DNA from: Pedobacter sp. AK013
Lineage (GTDB): Bacteria; Bacteroidota; Bacteroidia; Sphingobacteriales; Sphingobacteriaceae
Reading direction: 5' to 3'
Length of the DNA stretch: 64,000 nt
NCBI RefSeq assembly: GCF_014205835.1
Contig: NZ_JACHCQ010000006.1
Location: forward strand, 62,001 to 126,000
Below the pieces are notes generated by a model. That model was not told the DNA's origin. It saw nothing but the letters and a program-made list of their open reading frames with translations, and did not search any database. The position numbers and the translations under genes were made by a program. Each line of letters opens with the position of its first letter. The stretch's first letter is position 1. Positions 40,523 to 50,135 of this stretch are shown piece by piece.

Positions 40523-43500
40523 ATGTCAGACGACAAACCAATCATTTTAATTAAAGCTATTAAAGAACTTAATATAGGCATGGGTACGGCCGTTGAGTTT
40601 TTAAACAAAAAGGGATTCTCTGCCGAGAAGAGCCCTATGTTTAAACTTACGGGAGACATGTATAATGCCTTATTAAAAGAGTATCAGGGAGATAAGATCG
40701 TAAGAGAAGAAGCCAAACAAATAGTGATTGGTAAAATACGTCGTGACGAGCCTGAGACTGAAAAGCCAGTAGAAGCGCCGAAGAAAAATACCGATTTTGA
40801 GAAAAATGAAGAGATTTTAATTAAAAATGCTCAATCATTTACCCCTCCGGTAGAGAAACCAAAGGTTGTAGAAACACCCAAGGCAGAGACGCCAACACCA
40901 GCACCTGCGGCAGCAGTAGAGCCAGTAAAAGAAACTAAGGCAGAAGATAAGGTTGAAGAGACCGGACTACCAGGAGTTAAAATTGTAGGGAAGATCGATT
41001 TAAATGATCTTAACTCGAAAACACGCCCGGCTAAGAAAGAAGAAACACCTGCTGCACCAGCACCAGTTGCAGAAACACCAGTGGTTAAAGCAACTGAACC
41101 TGTAAAACCAGTTGAACAACCTAAAGTGGAAGAAAAACCGGTTGAGGTTAAAAAGGAAGAAACACCTGCTGCGCCTGCACCAGTTGCAGAAACACCAGTG
41201 GTTAAAGCAACTGAGCCAGTAAAACCAGTTGAACAACCTAAAGTGGAAGAAAAACCAACTGAAGAAAAACCGGTAAATAACGAACCTGAGGTTATTAAAG
41301 CGCGTACCGTTAAATTAACCGGTCCGAATATTATTGGTAAAATTGTTTTACCAACAACTCCGGATAGAAGAAACGGTCCAGTAGCATCATCTAGCGATAG
41401 TGAAGCGGCTAAACGTAAGCGTAAACGCAAAAAAACGCCTGGAGCTCCTGGTCAACCAGGCCAACATGGTGGTCAAGGCCAGCAAGGACAGAATAATCCT
41501 GCAGGTCAAGGTCAGGGCCAAGGTGGTGCACCAGGACAACCTCGTCAACCTTATCAAGGTAACAGACCAGCTGGTGGTACACCATACCAAGGTAACAGAC
41601 CAGCCGGACAGGGCGGAACTCCTTATCAAGGAAATAGGAATAACAACAATAACAGACCAGGTTTCCAAAATAGAAATGCTACACCAAGCGGACCTAAAGA
41701 AGAGCCTACTGAGAAAGAAATTCAAGATCAGATCAAAGCAACACTTGCCCGTTTAAGTGGGGCGGGTAAATCGGGTAAATTTGCACAGCGTGCTAAATTA
41801 CGTCGTCAGAAACGTGATGATGTAGCATCAAACGCAGAAGAGGCCGCAAATGAGCTTGAATCGCAATCGAAAATATTAAAAGTAACAGAATTTGTTACGG
41901 CTAATGAGTTAGCGAGCATGATGGATGTACCGGTTACCAAAATTATTGGTACTTGTATGAGCCTTGGTATGTTCGTTTCTATTAATCAACGTTTAGATGC
42001 TGAAACCTTAACCATTGTTGCTGATGAGTTTGGCTACGAAATTCAATTCGTTAAACCAGATGAAGAAGAAGATAATGTAATTGAGGAAGAAGATAACGAA
42101 GAAGATTTAATCGAAAGAGCTCCGGTTGTTACCATCATGGGTCACGTAGATCATGGTAAAACCTCATTGTTGGATTATATCCGTAAAGCGAATGTGGTAG
42201 CTGGCGAGGCGGGTGGTATTACCCAGCACATTGGTGCTTATATGGTAACTACTCCTTCTGGTAAAAAAGTAACTTTCTTAGATACACCAGGTCACGAAGC
42301 CTTTACTGCGATGCGTGCACGTGGTGCTAAGGCGGCAGATATTGCCATTATTGTTATTGCTGCGGATGATGCAGTGATGCCTCAAACAAAAGAGGCGATT
42401 AATCACGCGCAGGCAGCAGGAGTACCATTGGTATTTGCTTTCACTAAAGTAGATAAACCAGGTGCAAATGCAGATAAAGTACGCGAGCAATTATCAGTAA
42501 TGAACATCCTGGTTGAAGATTGGGGTGGTAAATATCAATCACAGGAAATCTCAAGCAAAAGCGGTTTAAATGTTGATTTACTTTTAGATAAAGTATTATT
42601 AGAAGCTGAATTATTAGAACTGAAAGCAAATCCGAATAAGAGAGCTACAGGTACTGTAATTGAGTCGGCATTAGATAAAGGACGTGGTATTGTAACTACA
42701 GTATTGGTTCAGGCAGGTACATTAAGAGTTGGAGATCCAATCTTAGCAGGTAGTTATAGCGGGCGTGTAAAAGCATTAACCAATGAGCGTGGTGCTAAAG
42801 TAGAATCAGCAGGCCCATCACAACCGGTACAGGTTTTGGGTATGCAAGGTGCACCTACAGCAGGTGACCGATTTAATGCTTTAGAAAGTGAAACCGAAGC
42901 ACGTGATATTGCAAACAAACGGATGCAGTTACAACGCGAGCAGGGATTACGTACACAGAAACACATTACATTGGATGAGATCGGTCGTCGTTTAGCTATC
43001 GGTAACTTTAAAGAGCTTAATATCATTGTTAAAGGTGATGTGGATGGTTCAATTGAGGCATTAGCCGATTCATTGTTGAAACTATCAACTGAGCAGATCC
43101 AGATCAATATCATCAGTAAAGGTGTTGGTCAGATTTCAGAGTCTGATGTATTGCTAGCTTCGGCTTCAGATGCGATTATTATTGGTTTCCAGGTTCGTCC
43201 ATCAACAGGTGCACGTAAACTAGCAGAAGCTGAGCAGATTGATATCCGTTTATATTCTATCATTTACGATGCAATCAACGAGATTAAATCGGCAATGGAA
43301 GGTATGTTGGATCCAGAATTTGAAGAGAAAATTGTGGCTAACGTTGAGATTCGTGAGACTTTCAAAATCACTAAAGTGGGTACCATTGCAGGTTGTATGG
43401 TATTAGACGGTAAGATTACCCGTAACAGCAAGATCCGTATCGTTAGAGATGGTGTTGTAGTATACACAGGTGAACTGGCCTCATTAAAACGCTTTAAAGA

Positions 43501-43621
43501 TGATGTGAAAGAGGTATCGAAAGGTTACGAGTGTGGTTTAAACATCCAAAACTTTAACAACATCGAAGTTGGCGATATCGTAGAAGCTTACGAACAAGTA
43601 GAAGTAGCTAGAAAATTGTAA
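40523..43621 (+). CDS. infB: translation initiation factor IF-2
   Basis: A GTPase that brings initiator tRNA to the ribosome. The 1032-residue protein has an IF2_N domain (about 8-60), a long low-complexity linker (about 80-400), a second IF2_N-like helix bundle, then the G domain with G1 G-H-V-D-H-G-K-T (540-547), G3 D-T-P-G-H (587-591) and G4 T-K-V-D (641-644), followed by domains II-IV. The linker holds an almost perfect 39-residue duplication and a Gly/Gln/Asn-rich tract with three P-Y-Q-G-N-R units. It is separated from nusA by 62 bases; a TACTTTTG at 40485-40492 could be an internal promoter. Confidence 0.96.
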   Translation: MSDDKPIILIKAIKELNIGMGTAVEFLNKKGFSAEKSPMFKLTGDMYNALLKEYQGDKIVREEAKQIVIGKIRRDEPETEKPVEAPKKNTDFEKNEEILIKNAQSFTPPVEKPKVVETPKAETPTPAPAAAVEPVKETKAEDKVEETGLPGVKIVGKIDLNDLNSKTRPAKKEETPAAPAPVAETPVVKATEPVKPVEQPKVEEKPVEVKKEETPAAPAPVAETPVVKATEPVKPVEQPKVEEKPTEEKPVNNEPEVIKARTVKLTGPNIIGKIVLPTTPDRRNGPVASSSDSEAAKRKRKRKKTPGAPGQPGQHGGQGQQGQNNPAGQGQGQGGAPGQPRQPYQGNRPAGGTPYQGNRPAGQGGTPYQGNRNNNNNRPGFQNRNATPSGPKEEPTEKEIQDQIKATLARLSGAGKSGKFAQRAKLRRQKRDDVASNAEEAANELESQSKILKVTEFVTANELASMMDVPVTKIIGTCMSLGMFVSINQRLDAETLTIVADEFGYEIQFVKPDEEEDNVIEEEDNEEDLIERAPVVTIMGHVDHGKTSLLDYIRKANVVAGEAGGITQHIGAYMVTTPSGKKVTFLDTPGHEAFTAMRARGAKAADIAIIVIAADDAVMPQTKEAINHAQAAGVPLVFAFTKVDKPGANADKVREQLSVMNILVEDWGGKYQSQEISSKSGLNVDLLLDKVLLEAELLELKANPNKRATGTVIESALDKGRGIVTTVLVQAGTLRVGDPILAGSYSGRVKALTNERGAKVESAGPSQPVQVLGMQGAPTAGDRFNALESETEARDIANKRMQLQREQGLRTQKHITLDEIGRRLAIGNFKELNIIVKGDVDGSIEALADSLLKLSTEQIQINIISKGVGQISESDVLLASASDAIIIGFQVRPSTGARKLAEAEQIDIRLYSIIYDAINEIKSAMEGMLDPEFEEKIVANVEIRETFKITKVGTIAGCMVLDGKITRNSKIRIVRDGVVVYTGELASLKRFKDDVKEVSKGYECGLNIQNFNNIEVGDIVEAYEQVEVARKL
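41042..41256 (+). repeat. 117-bp in-frame tandem duplication in infB
   Basis: The segment beginning GAAACACCTGCT at 41042 recurs at 41159, an exact 117-base (39-codon) offset, and the copies stay nearly identical to 41256. It lies in the unstructured linker of IF-2 and is likely to vary in copy number between strains. Confidence 0.85.
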
Positions 43622-43642
43622 TAGATTTCTTAAACATAGAAT

Positions 43643-43672
43643 AAAAAGTGGCCCCTCAAAGGCCACTTTTTT
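43643..43672 (+). terminator. terminator of rimP-nusA-infB
   Basis: AAAAAGTGGCC (43643-43653), loop CCTCAAA, GGCCACTTTTT (43661-43671) with a T6 tract; 22 bases after the infB stop. Confidence 0.9.
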
Positions 43673-43915
43673 GTTAATACTATTCTGTTCATCTTAAAAT
43701 TATCCGATAATATTTGGGGGCATTTAAAAGTTTGAAGTTAAACAATAGAGCAGATAAAGGTGAATTGCTCGAGAATTATGTTTACTTTAGGTTAAGGCAG
43801 TTGTATGATACTGGTCGTTTGCATTTTTAGCTCACGCGAATGGTAATGAAGTAGATTTCGGTGAAGAGCAATAAAAAAAGACTTTGCTTACGCACTTTCT
43901 CCTCATTGCGGTGTT

Positions 43916-44659
43916 TTATTCTTTCGTAAACCAAAAGCACCCGCACCCGTAAAATTGTTTTTTAAGTAATTCATCTGATGGATTAACTACTAGTCCACCA
44001 TCTGCTTCGTCTTCCGGTATTAAGGTAAATTCTTTAAGCACCAGATCTGAAAATAATTTCAAAACTTGATCCTTTGAATAAATTCGATGGGCATTAAAAC
44101 AGATTGTATCTTTAAATCCAAGAGGCACTACAAATAATAACGTTCCTTTAGGAGCAAGTACCCTTTTTAATTCATTTATTGCTTTTATATCGCCATCATA
44201 ATCCACTGGATCTCCATATCTGCCTAAGCCTACATGTTCTACAGTATGCATGCATGATAGGGATTCGATCGAATTAGATTCAAAAGGTAAATTCATAAGA
44301 TCGCCAGGCAACGATTTCAAATTTGGTAACTCTAATTTTGCCGGCCGGTAATCGTAAAATTCAACAGGTAAAATTGCCGAGAGTGTAGAACAGAAATGCA
44401 GCGTAGACGAGATATCTATATGCTTGGCAGGTGCATTGTTTATGATGATTCTTGTTGCCCAGGCAGGATGATAAACATAGTGCCTATCAAAGCCTGTCTG
44501 TGCTGTACTATCTGATAAACATGGATAAAGATTTTCTTCCTCCAAAGAGAAACGTTTTGTTGAACGCTTTTCCAGATCAAGCAGTTGCTTAAATTCTGTT
44601 TTGAATTTTATAATATTGGAATTTTCCCGCGAAAATATTTTTCTTATTTTTTTAATCAC
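43916..44659 (-). CDS. DUF268 family protein, methyltransferase-like
   Basis: A 247-residue protein. The segment H-T-V-E-H-V-G-L-G-R-Y-G-D-P-V-D-Y-D-G-D is the hallmark of DUF268, and the order of elements (D-L-M-N-L-P-F near 118, then the E-H segment, then L-K-R-V-L-A-P-K-G-T-L-L-F-V-V-P) resembles a class I methyltransferase with an atypical or missing N-terminal SAM loop. DUF268 genes often sit in polysaccharide clusters, as here. The substrate is unknown. Confidence 0.75.
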   Translation of the reverse strand: MIKKIRKIFSRENSNIIKFKTEFKQLLDLEKRSTKRFSLEEENLYPCLSDSTAQTGFDRHYVYHPAWATRIIINNAPAKHIDISSTLHFCSTLSAILPVEFYDYRPAKLELPNLKSLPGDLMNLPFESNSIESLSCMHTVEHVGLGRYGDPVDYDGDIKAINELKRVLAPKGTLLFVVPLGFKDTICFNAHRIYSKDQVLKLFSDLVLKEFTLIPEDEADGGLVVNPSDELLKKQFYGCGCFWFTKE

Positions 44660-44885
44660 AAAAGTTTAATTATTAGAGTAACTAAGATAAGATAATTATT
44701 TAACGGAATCTTTTAACAGCGCCGAATTAGTTTCTTTAAAATTATAGCATGTTTTCGTGATCTTGCCGGTTTGATAATGATTTAATATACGCGTAATATT
44801 CTTTATACACAGATGTTAAAACACGATCGATTTTTTATATAAGATCATTTTTTGTGGATATTCGCAAACTATTTAAAAGAACTCA

Positions 44886-45977
44886 ATGAACGCCGAGCCA
44901 ATAAAAGTAACAAAACCTAAAACTAAGAATTTTTCTTTTGTCGATTCAATTAGATGCATATCTATGATTGGTATTGTTATTGAGCATTGCGGGGTTGTTC
45001 CTCCAGACCAGTATAGCAGGCAGTTCGAAAACATTATTGAAAGCTGTGTTATACAATCTTTTAAATTTAGTACAATAGCTTTTTTTCTAATTGGTGGTTT
45101 TTTAATTAACCATAAGTTTGATGAATATACACCTTTTCAATATTTGAAAAACAGATTTAAGAAAACCATCGGGCCATGGTTATTTTGGATATTTATTTTA
45201 ATTATGTTAGGGATTTTGGATCGTTTCATTGCGCACAGCAGAGGAAGCGCTATGGGCCTGGTAGGGAGTAATTTTTTCCTATATCTCTATGAAACCTTTA
45301 CACAGCTTGTACTCATTAGCCCGTATTGGTTCATTCTTAATTTTCTAATCTGTATTACCATTTTATTGCTATTTAAAAAATATTTATATAACCTTTGGTT
45401 CGGTTTGGTTCTGGCGTTATTTTCGCTGTTTTATAGCGTAAACATTTATCAAGGCTGGATTGCCACAACCCATACTACCGCAATTTTTGGATTTGTATTT
45501 TATTTATGGCTGGGTGTTTATTTTAATGAGTACTATGATAAGGTAATGGCGATAATTAAGGCTACTTCGTGGTTTAAAATAATACTTTTAGCAGTTGTTA
45601 CCTTTTGTATTGCCGTTGGAGAATCTACATATCTTAATAGCATTGGTATAGAAGATGCATACAATACCTTACGCTTAAGTAATATTATATACTCTTTAGT
45701 AATGTTTGCATTATTGTTAAAAGTAGGTAGTTTAAACTGGCTCCAGCGAAATTTACGACCTCGGGAAACCACATTCGGTATCTACCTGATCCATGTGGTC
45801 ATCATTGGCAGAGGGCTCCCCTTAATTTTTCAACCCTTAAAGTTGAACTTTCTTGAGTTTAGCGTGTGGCAAAATATCGGAATACTGTTGTTTAGATTTT
45901 TAGTTGTTTATAGCGTAAGTTTTTTCTTGACTAAAGCTATCGGCAAAACAAAAATGAAGTGGATGGTAGGGAATTAA
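44886..45977 (+). CDS. acyltransferase family 3 membrane protein
   Basis: A 363-residue membrane protein with about ten helices, of the AT3 family that O-acetylates or O-acylates surface sugars. The N-terminal F-V-D-S-I-R-C-I-S-M-I-G-I-V-I-E-H segment carries the catalytic-type His in E-H-C; R and H positions typical of the family follow. No periplasmic SGNH domain is fused. Its 3' end overlaps the convergent GT2 gene by 4 bases. It probably decorates the glycan made by the cluster. Confidence 0.85.
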   Translation: MNAEPIKVTKPKTKNFSFVDSIRCISMIGIVIEHCGVVPPDQYSRQFENIIESCVIQSFKFSTIAFFLIGGFLINHKFDEYTPFQYLKNRFKKTIGPWLFWIFILIMLGILDRFIAHSRGSAMGLVGSNFFLYLYETFTQLVLISPYWFILNFLICITILLLFKKYLYNLWFGLVLALFSLFYSVNIYQGWIATTHTTAIFGFVFYLWLGVYFNEYYDKVMAIIKATSWFKIILLAVVTFCIAVGESTYLNSIGIEDAYNTLRLSNIIYSLVMFALLLKVGSLNWLQRNLRPRETTFGIYLIHVVIIGRGLPLIFQPLKLNFLEFSVWQNIGILLFRFLVVYSVSFFLTKAIGKTKMKWMVGN

Positions 45978-46981
45978 TTGATCAATCCTCTAAAACTGCT
46001 TTTAAACATTTTTCGGAACTGTTTGAAAGTAGAATACTCCCAACAGTATAGTTCTTTTTTGAAATACCAGCTTAACGCCTTAATGTTTGATCTTTTTGAT
46101 AATAATATTTCATACCATTTATTAAATAAAAATTGGTTCATTTTAGCTACATCGAATCTTTTAGATTTCATATTTGCAGTTTTCATCGCTACCAATAGTT
46201 CAAAATATGCGGGGAAGTGGATATCACTTAAATTATTCGTAAATAACTCTTTATGCAGGTTTAAGGTGTTTCTGTTAAACGAAATACCTAAGTTTTCCTG
46301 CATGTTTTCAAGGATGTCCAATTCATGCTTTTCTTGATCTTTCGATCTTTTTATGGTTATATTTTCGCCGTGTATTCTATACTTAACCAAAAATGTGTCA
46401 ATATTTGCTACTTTATATTTTTGAGAAATCCTTATAAAAAGGTCAAAATCTTCTGCTAATGCAAAATTTCTATAGCCATTAAGTTCTCGAAAAATTTCAG
46501 TTTTAAACATTGTACTCGAATTTATGAAAGGATTGCCAAATAACATGCGCATATTTACCAAATCATCGGTTGGTACAATTATTTTTTTATCAGTCTCGAT
46601 CCCATTTTTATTAATGATTTTGCCATGCCCTCCGCACAATGCAGCTTCTGGATGTGAAGAAAAAAAATTCAACTGTAACTGAAACCTGTCGGGATAGGCA
46701 ATGTCGTCACTATCTAAAATGGCAATGTATTCACCTTGGGCTAAATCCAGTAACCTGTTTCTTGTAAAAGGTATTCCTTTATTGCCGTCATTTTGAATAA
46801 AGTGGATCCGGCTATCGTTAAATTTTTTAACAACTAAAGCCGTATCATCTGTTGATCCATCGTCGATAATAATAAATTCGAAATCTTTAAATGTTTGATT
46901 TAAAACGCTTGATATCGATTCTGCTATGTAGTCTGAAACATTGTACGCAGCCATAAAAGCCGTTATTTTAGGTTTTTTCAT
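45974..46981 (-). CDS. glycosyltransferase family 2
   Basis: A 335-residue inverting GT-A enzyme. It has F-M-A-A-Y-N at the start, D-D-G-S-T-D-D (40-46) for the nucleotide, and D-S-D-D near 92 as the metal-binding D-x-D. A-E-D-F-D near 186 supplies the catalytic-type E-D. The C-terminal 100 residues are helical. It overlaps the fucosyltransferase gene by ATGA, so it is translated with it. Donor and acceptor unknown. Confidence 0.88.
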   Translation of the reverse strand: MKKPKITAFMAAYNVSDYIAESISSVLNQTFKDFEFIIIDDGSTDDTALVVKKFNDSRIHFIQNDGNKGIPFTRNRLLDLAQGEYIAILDSDDIAYPDRFQLQLNFFSSHPEAALCGGHGKIINKNGIETDKKIIVPTDDLVNMRMLFGNPFINSSTMFKTEIFRELNGYRNFALAEDFDLFIRISQKYKVANIDTFLVKYRIHGENITIKRSKDQEKHELDILENMQENLGISFNRNTLNLHKELFTNNLSDIHFPAYFELLVAMKTANMKSKRFDVAKMNQFLFNKWYEILLSKRSNIKALSWYFKKELYCWEYSTFKQFRKMFKSSFRGLIN

Positions 46982-47832
46982 AGCTTAATCCAGTTTTGTG
47001 GACAAATGTCAGTATCATCAACAGAGCGGTTGTTTGCCCATTTTTTTGGCGCAATAACCATCTTAGCGGTATTATTATTTAACCATGCTCCCCACCAACT
47101 AAAACTGCTATTTGCAATAATATTATGTTTGCAGTTGCTCATTAACTGCATATCGATATAGCTATTGTTTTTTTTATTCCAATCGATATAGGTGGCATTT
47201 TCTAATTTTAGATTTTGTTTGCACCAAGTTATATCATCCGAAAAGACAAAGAATTGGACATTTTTAATTTTTGAGTTTATGCTCAATATTGCCTGTTCAT
47301 AATAATCTAAATTGCAAATATTACCGAGTAAAGGATCTTTTAAATAATCTCCTCTTCTTACATGGATTGCTACACTTTCATTATTTATAATCTGTTGCAT
47401 TACAGTTTGATTTTCTACTCCCTTAATTTCTGGAAATTTGAAATCATATCTTATTTTGTCTGCTATATTCAGAAAATAACCTTCATTTTGCCAATACCCC
47501 GAATAATAATTATTGGCATTGTTTAAAAAAGATGCATCGAACGTAAATTCATTTTCCTCTGCCCTGTAGGTGTTTTTTAAATTTAAAATTCTTTTCAGTT
47601 TTCTAAAGATCCATTTTGATTGATTGGGTATGAACAGGTTCAAAATAAATTCGCTAGGAGTTTTCAGGTTTAGATTAAAAATCCTTTCCAGTTCGTAGCC
47701 ATTATGTAGCGGATATTCTTCAAAATCAGATAAATCTGCATAAACTTTTAGACCATTATTTTGTAACGATCTGTAGAAAGCATATTGAAACATTTGATTA
47801 CCTAAACCACCCAATAATTTTACAATTTTCAT
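46978..47832 (-). CDS. alpha-1,2-fucosyltransferase (GT11)
   Basis: Transfers fucose from GDP-fucose to galactose-type acceptors in surface glycans. The 284-residue protein shows the GT11 motifs: G-G-L-G-N-Q-M-F-Q-Y-A (8-18), H-V-R-R-G-D-Y in the middle, which binds GDP-fucose, and N-S-S-F-S-W-W-G-A-W-L near the C-terminus. Fucose in a surface glycan can resemble host blood-group structures. No GDP-fucose synthesis gene is in the window. Confidence 0.92.
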   Translation of the reverse strand: MKIVKLLGGLGNQMFQYAFYRSLQNNGLKVYADLSDFEEYPLHNGYELERIFNLNLKTPSEFILNLFIPNQSKWIFRKLKRILNLKNTYRAEENEFTFDASFLNNANNYYSGYWQNEGYFLNIADKIRYDFKFPEIKGVENQTVMQQIINNESVAIHVRRGDYLKDPLLGNICNLDYYEQAILSINSKIKNVQFFVFSDDITWCKQNLKLENATYIDWNKKNNSYIDMQLMSNCKHNIIANSSFSWWGAWLNNNTAKMVIAPKKWANNRSVDDTDICPQNWIKL

Positions 47833-48041
47833 TAATAAGTATTAGTTGTGTTTTTGAATAAAATTGCCATTTTTTAATCCGAACTATGAATTTATTAAGT
47901 TGCGAAGATACCACGAAAGCGAAATAAAATAACCTAAATAAGGCGAAATAAAATTTTTTAAATTATTTATTCTTTATTTTGCGTCTTGAGTAGAACTATA
48001 CAGATTAGTTGATTTATTTTTATTCAATTGATTATTTTTTG

Positions 48042-49175
48042 ATGAAAAGAATATTATTTATAACACAAAATTTAGGTAGAGGAGGTTCAGAAATGCTTTT
48101 GTGGTATTCCTTAAATCATCTGAATAAAAATAAGTTTACCCCTTTAATATTCTGTAAAGAAAGGGGAGAGTTTATTGATGTTTTACCCACAGACATTAAA
48201 TATTTTTTACCATACAAAAAGAGTAAAAATTTATTTCACAAGGCATTTAGAGTAATTTTAAAAGCTTTTAAGGTTAATCCACTAGAATATCAGTTAAAAC
48301 AAATTCATAAAAAGAATCAAGTTGATTTTTGGTATGTTAATACCATTATAATTCCTGAGGTTTATGAAATAGCACAAAAATTAGGGGTTAAAATTATAAC
48401 TCATGTACACGAATTAACAATTGCGTATAATTTCATTACCTATAATGATTTAAAAAGAATTATCGACTATTCATCAATTCTTATTGGCTGTTCTGAAGCT
48501 GTATGTAATAAGATAAGGGATATGGGGAGAACGGACGTGAAACTATTATATGGTTTTGTTGATACTGATAAAATAACTTATACAAAATTAGCTCCAGAGG
48601 TAAAAATAGCTACTGGCTTTAGTAGCGATGACTTTGTATGGGCAATTTCAGGAAAAACATCTTTAATAAAAGGGATTGATTTTTTAGTTGCTTTGCTTAA
48701 AGTAGTTCCTCAAAATTTTAAGTTTATATGGATTGGAGGAGATGAACATACTGGCTTATATTACTATGCGGAGAAAGCTTTGCAAACTAATTTCCCTGAT
48801 AGGGTTAAATTCTTAGGTGTTCAAAGGGAGGAATATTATAATTATCTTAACTCAGCCGATGCCTTCTTGCTGCTATCAAGAGAAGATTCTTTCCCATTGG
48901 TAATGCTAGAGGCAGCTACGTTAGGCAAACCAATTGTAGGATTTAACTCGGGTGGGATTAGTGAATTTGTACAGCCGCATACTGGTAGAGTTGTTAATTC
49001 GTGGAGAATTGAGGATTTAGCTAATGCAATGAAAGAGATTGAAAATGATTTTTTAGCTTTCAATAAAGAAGAAATTAAGAAACAGGCACTTAGCTACGAA
49101 GTAAAAAAGCAAGTTGCAATTTTAGAAGGTATTTTGGATGAAATGACTTATAAATACGATTCAAAGACTGCTTAA
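48042..49175 (+). CDS. glycosyltransferase family 4
   Basis: A 377-residue GT-B enzyme, started at ATG 48042 (M-K-R-I-L-F-I-T-Q) in preference to the upstream TTG 48009. G-R-G-G-S-E is the N-lobe loop. The C-lobe has L-L-L-S-R-E-D-S-F-P-L-V-M-L-E-A with the E-x7-E-type acceptor/nucleotide motif, and G-F-N-S-G-G-I. The gene is visibly more A/T-rich than its neighbours, with A/T runs, and is the only plus-strand transferase in the cluster; this suggests a different history. Confidence 0.87.
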   Translation: MKRILFITQNLGRGGSEMLLWYSLNHLNKNKFTPLIFCKERGEFIDVLPTDIKYFLPYKKSKNLFHKAFRVILKAFKVNPLEYQLKQIHKKNQVDFWYVNTIIIPEVYEIAQKLGVKIITHVHELTIAYNFITYNDLKRIIDYSSILIGCSEAVCNKIRDMGRTDVKLLYGFVDTDKITYTKLAPEVKIATGFSSDDFVWAISGKTSLIKGIDFLVALLKVVPQNFKFIWIGGDEHTGLYYYAEKALQTNFPDRVKFLGVQREEYYNYLNSADAFLLLSREDSFPLVMLEAATLGKPIVGFNSGGISEFVQPHTGRVVNSWRIEDLANAMKEIENDFLAFNKEEIKKQALSYEVKKQVAILEGILDEMTYKYDSKTA

Positions 49176-49184
49176 TTAAAGCAT

Positions 49185-50135
49185 TTAGCGTTTAAAATAC
49201 TTATTTTTTAAGGTGCTAAAAAAAGATTTTTTATTTAAGTTGTTTTTACTTGTATAATAGTTGATCCTGTTAGTATAGTGTTCGTATTCGTTGGCTTGAA
49301 GCGCCACATGATATTTTAGTAGTAAAGGTTTAATGTCTGGGCGCATTTTAGATGTAAACAGGGCCCATTTAGAAATTTCTGATGGATTGTTATAATCCCA
49401 TCCGCTATAATGAAAGAAACAAAGCGGTACATTATCATTAACGAAAAATGTTCCATCATGCCATGAGATATTTCGCTCGTGCAGATTCCAGTAGGCAACA
49501 TTTATGCCTACATTATTTTCTATAGCTACATTTTTAAAATACAAGGGAACGAGGTTTAACCACAATTGTTCGCCATAAAAACCTCTTTTAAAATCATATA
49601 TACACTCTTTAACCGATCGTTCCCTTAACCAAGAAATATAACGGTCGGTTTCAGAAGATTTTTTCAATTTAAAAAAACCACCATTATACAATCCCGCGTT
49701 TAATACTTCCAGTTCCTGGCGTTTCATATCAACACTTGGTGGATGTGTAAAATGTGGACTGAGAACAATCTCTCCTTCATTAATTGTACTGGATGGCAGT
49801 TTCCCAAAAAAGTAAGTGTCTGAATCGCAAAAAATAACCTGATCGATTTGTTTCTGATCAAGAAAATATTTTGCAAATAATACTTTTGAGCAGTTTGCTA
49901 ACTGCATTGGATTGTAATTATGAGTAATGAAGTCGAACTCCTCAACTCCCAGTTCATGAAGTTGAATAATTGGATATTTTTGCATCAGATCATTTGATGC
50001 AATTTCTTCATTGGTTAGGTAATCTGCAAGGCAGATGTAAAACTCAAATTCCGGATGAAAATGTTTAGCTGAATCTAATAATGATACGGCGAAAGGCAGA
50101 TAATTTGTAGTGACTACAGTAAAAAATAGGGTCAT
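49185..50135 (-). CDS. GT8-like glycosyltransferase
   Basis: A 316-residue GT-A protein. F-C-D-S-D-T-Y-F provides the D-x-D metal site near 100-107, and N-A-G-L-Y-N-G-G-F near 149-157 plus H-Y-S-G-W-D near 245-250 match the pattern of GT8-type and related hexosyltransferases. The C-terminal tail is basic. It overlaps the next gene by 4 bases (ATGA), so the pair is translated together. The family level is fairly sure; the sugar is unknown. Confidence 0.75.
   Translation of the reverse strand: MTLFFTVVTTNYLPFAVSLLDSAKHFHPEFEFYICLADYLTNEEIASNDLMQKYPIIQLHELGVEEFDFITHNYNPMQLANCSKVLFAKYFLDQKQIDQVIFCDSDTYFFGKLPSSTINEGEIVLSPHFTHPPSVDMKRQELEVLNAGLYNGGFFKLKKSSETDRYISWLRERSVKECIYDFKRGFYGEQLWLNLVPLYFKNVAIENNVGINVAYWNLHERNISWHDGTFFVNDNVPLCFFHYSGWDYNNPSEISKWALFTSKMRPDIKPLLLKYHVALQANEYEHYTNRINYYTSKNNLNKKSFFSTLKNKYFKR

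Noticed and set aside
40831..41430. Long antisense frame (199 codons) opposite the infB linker
   Set aside because: It is the complement of a repetitive Pro/Ala/Glu-rich coding stretch. Repetitive composition produces open antisense frames, and it has no domain or start signal of its own.
41400..41756. 118-codon same-strand frame inside infB
   Set aside because: It lies in another frame over the Gly/Gln-rich linker; IF-2 is clearly the coding frame.
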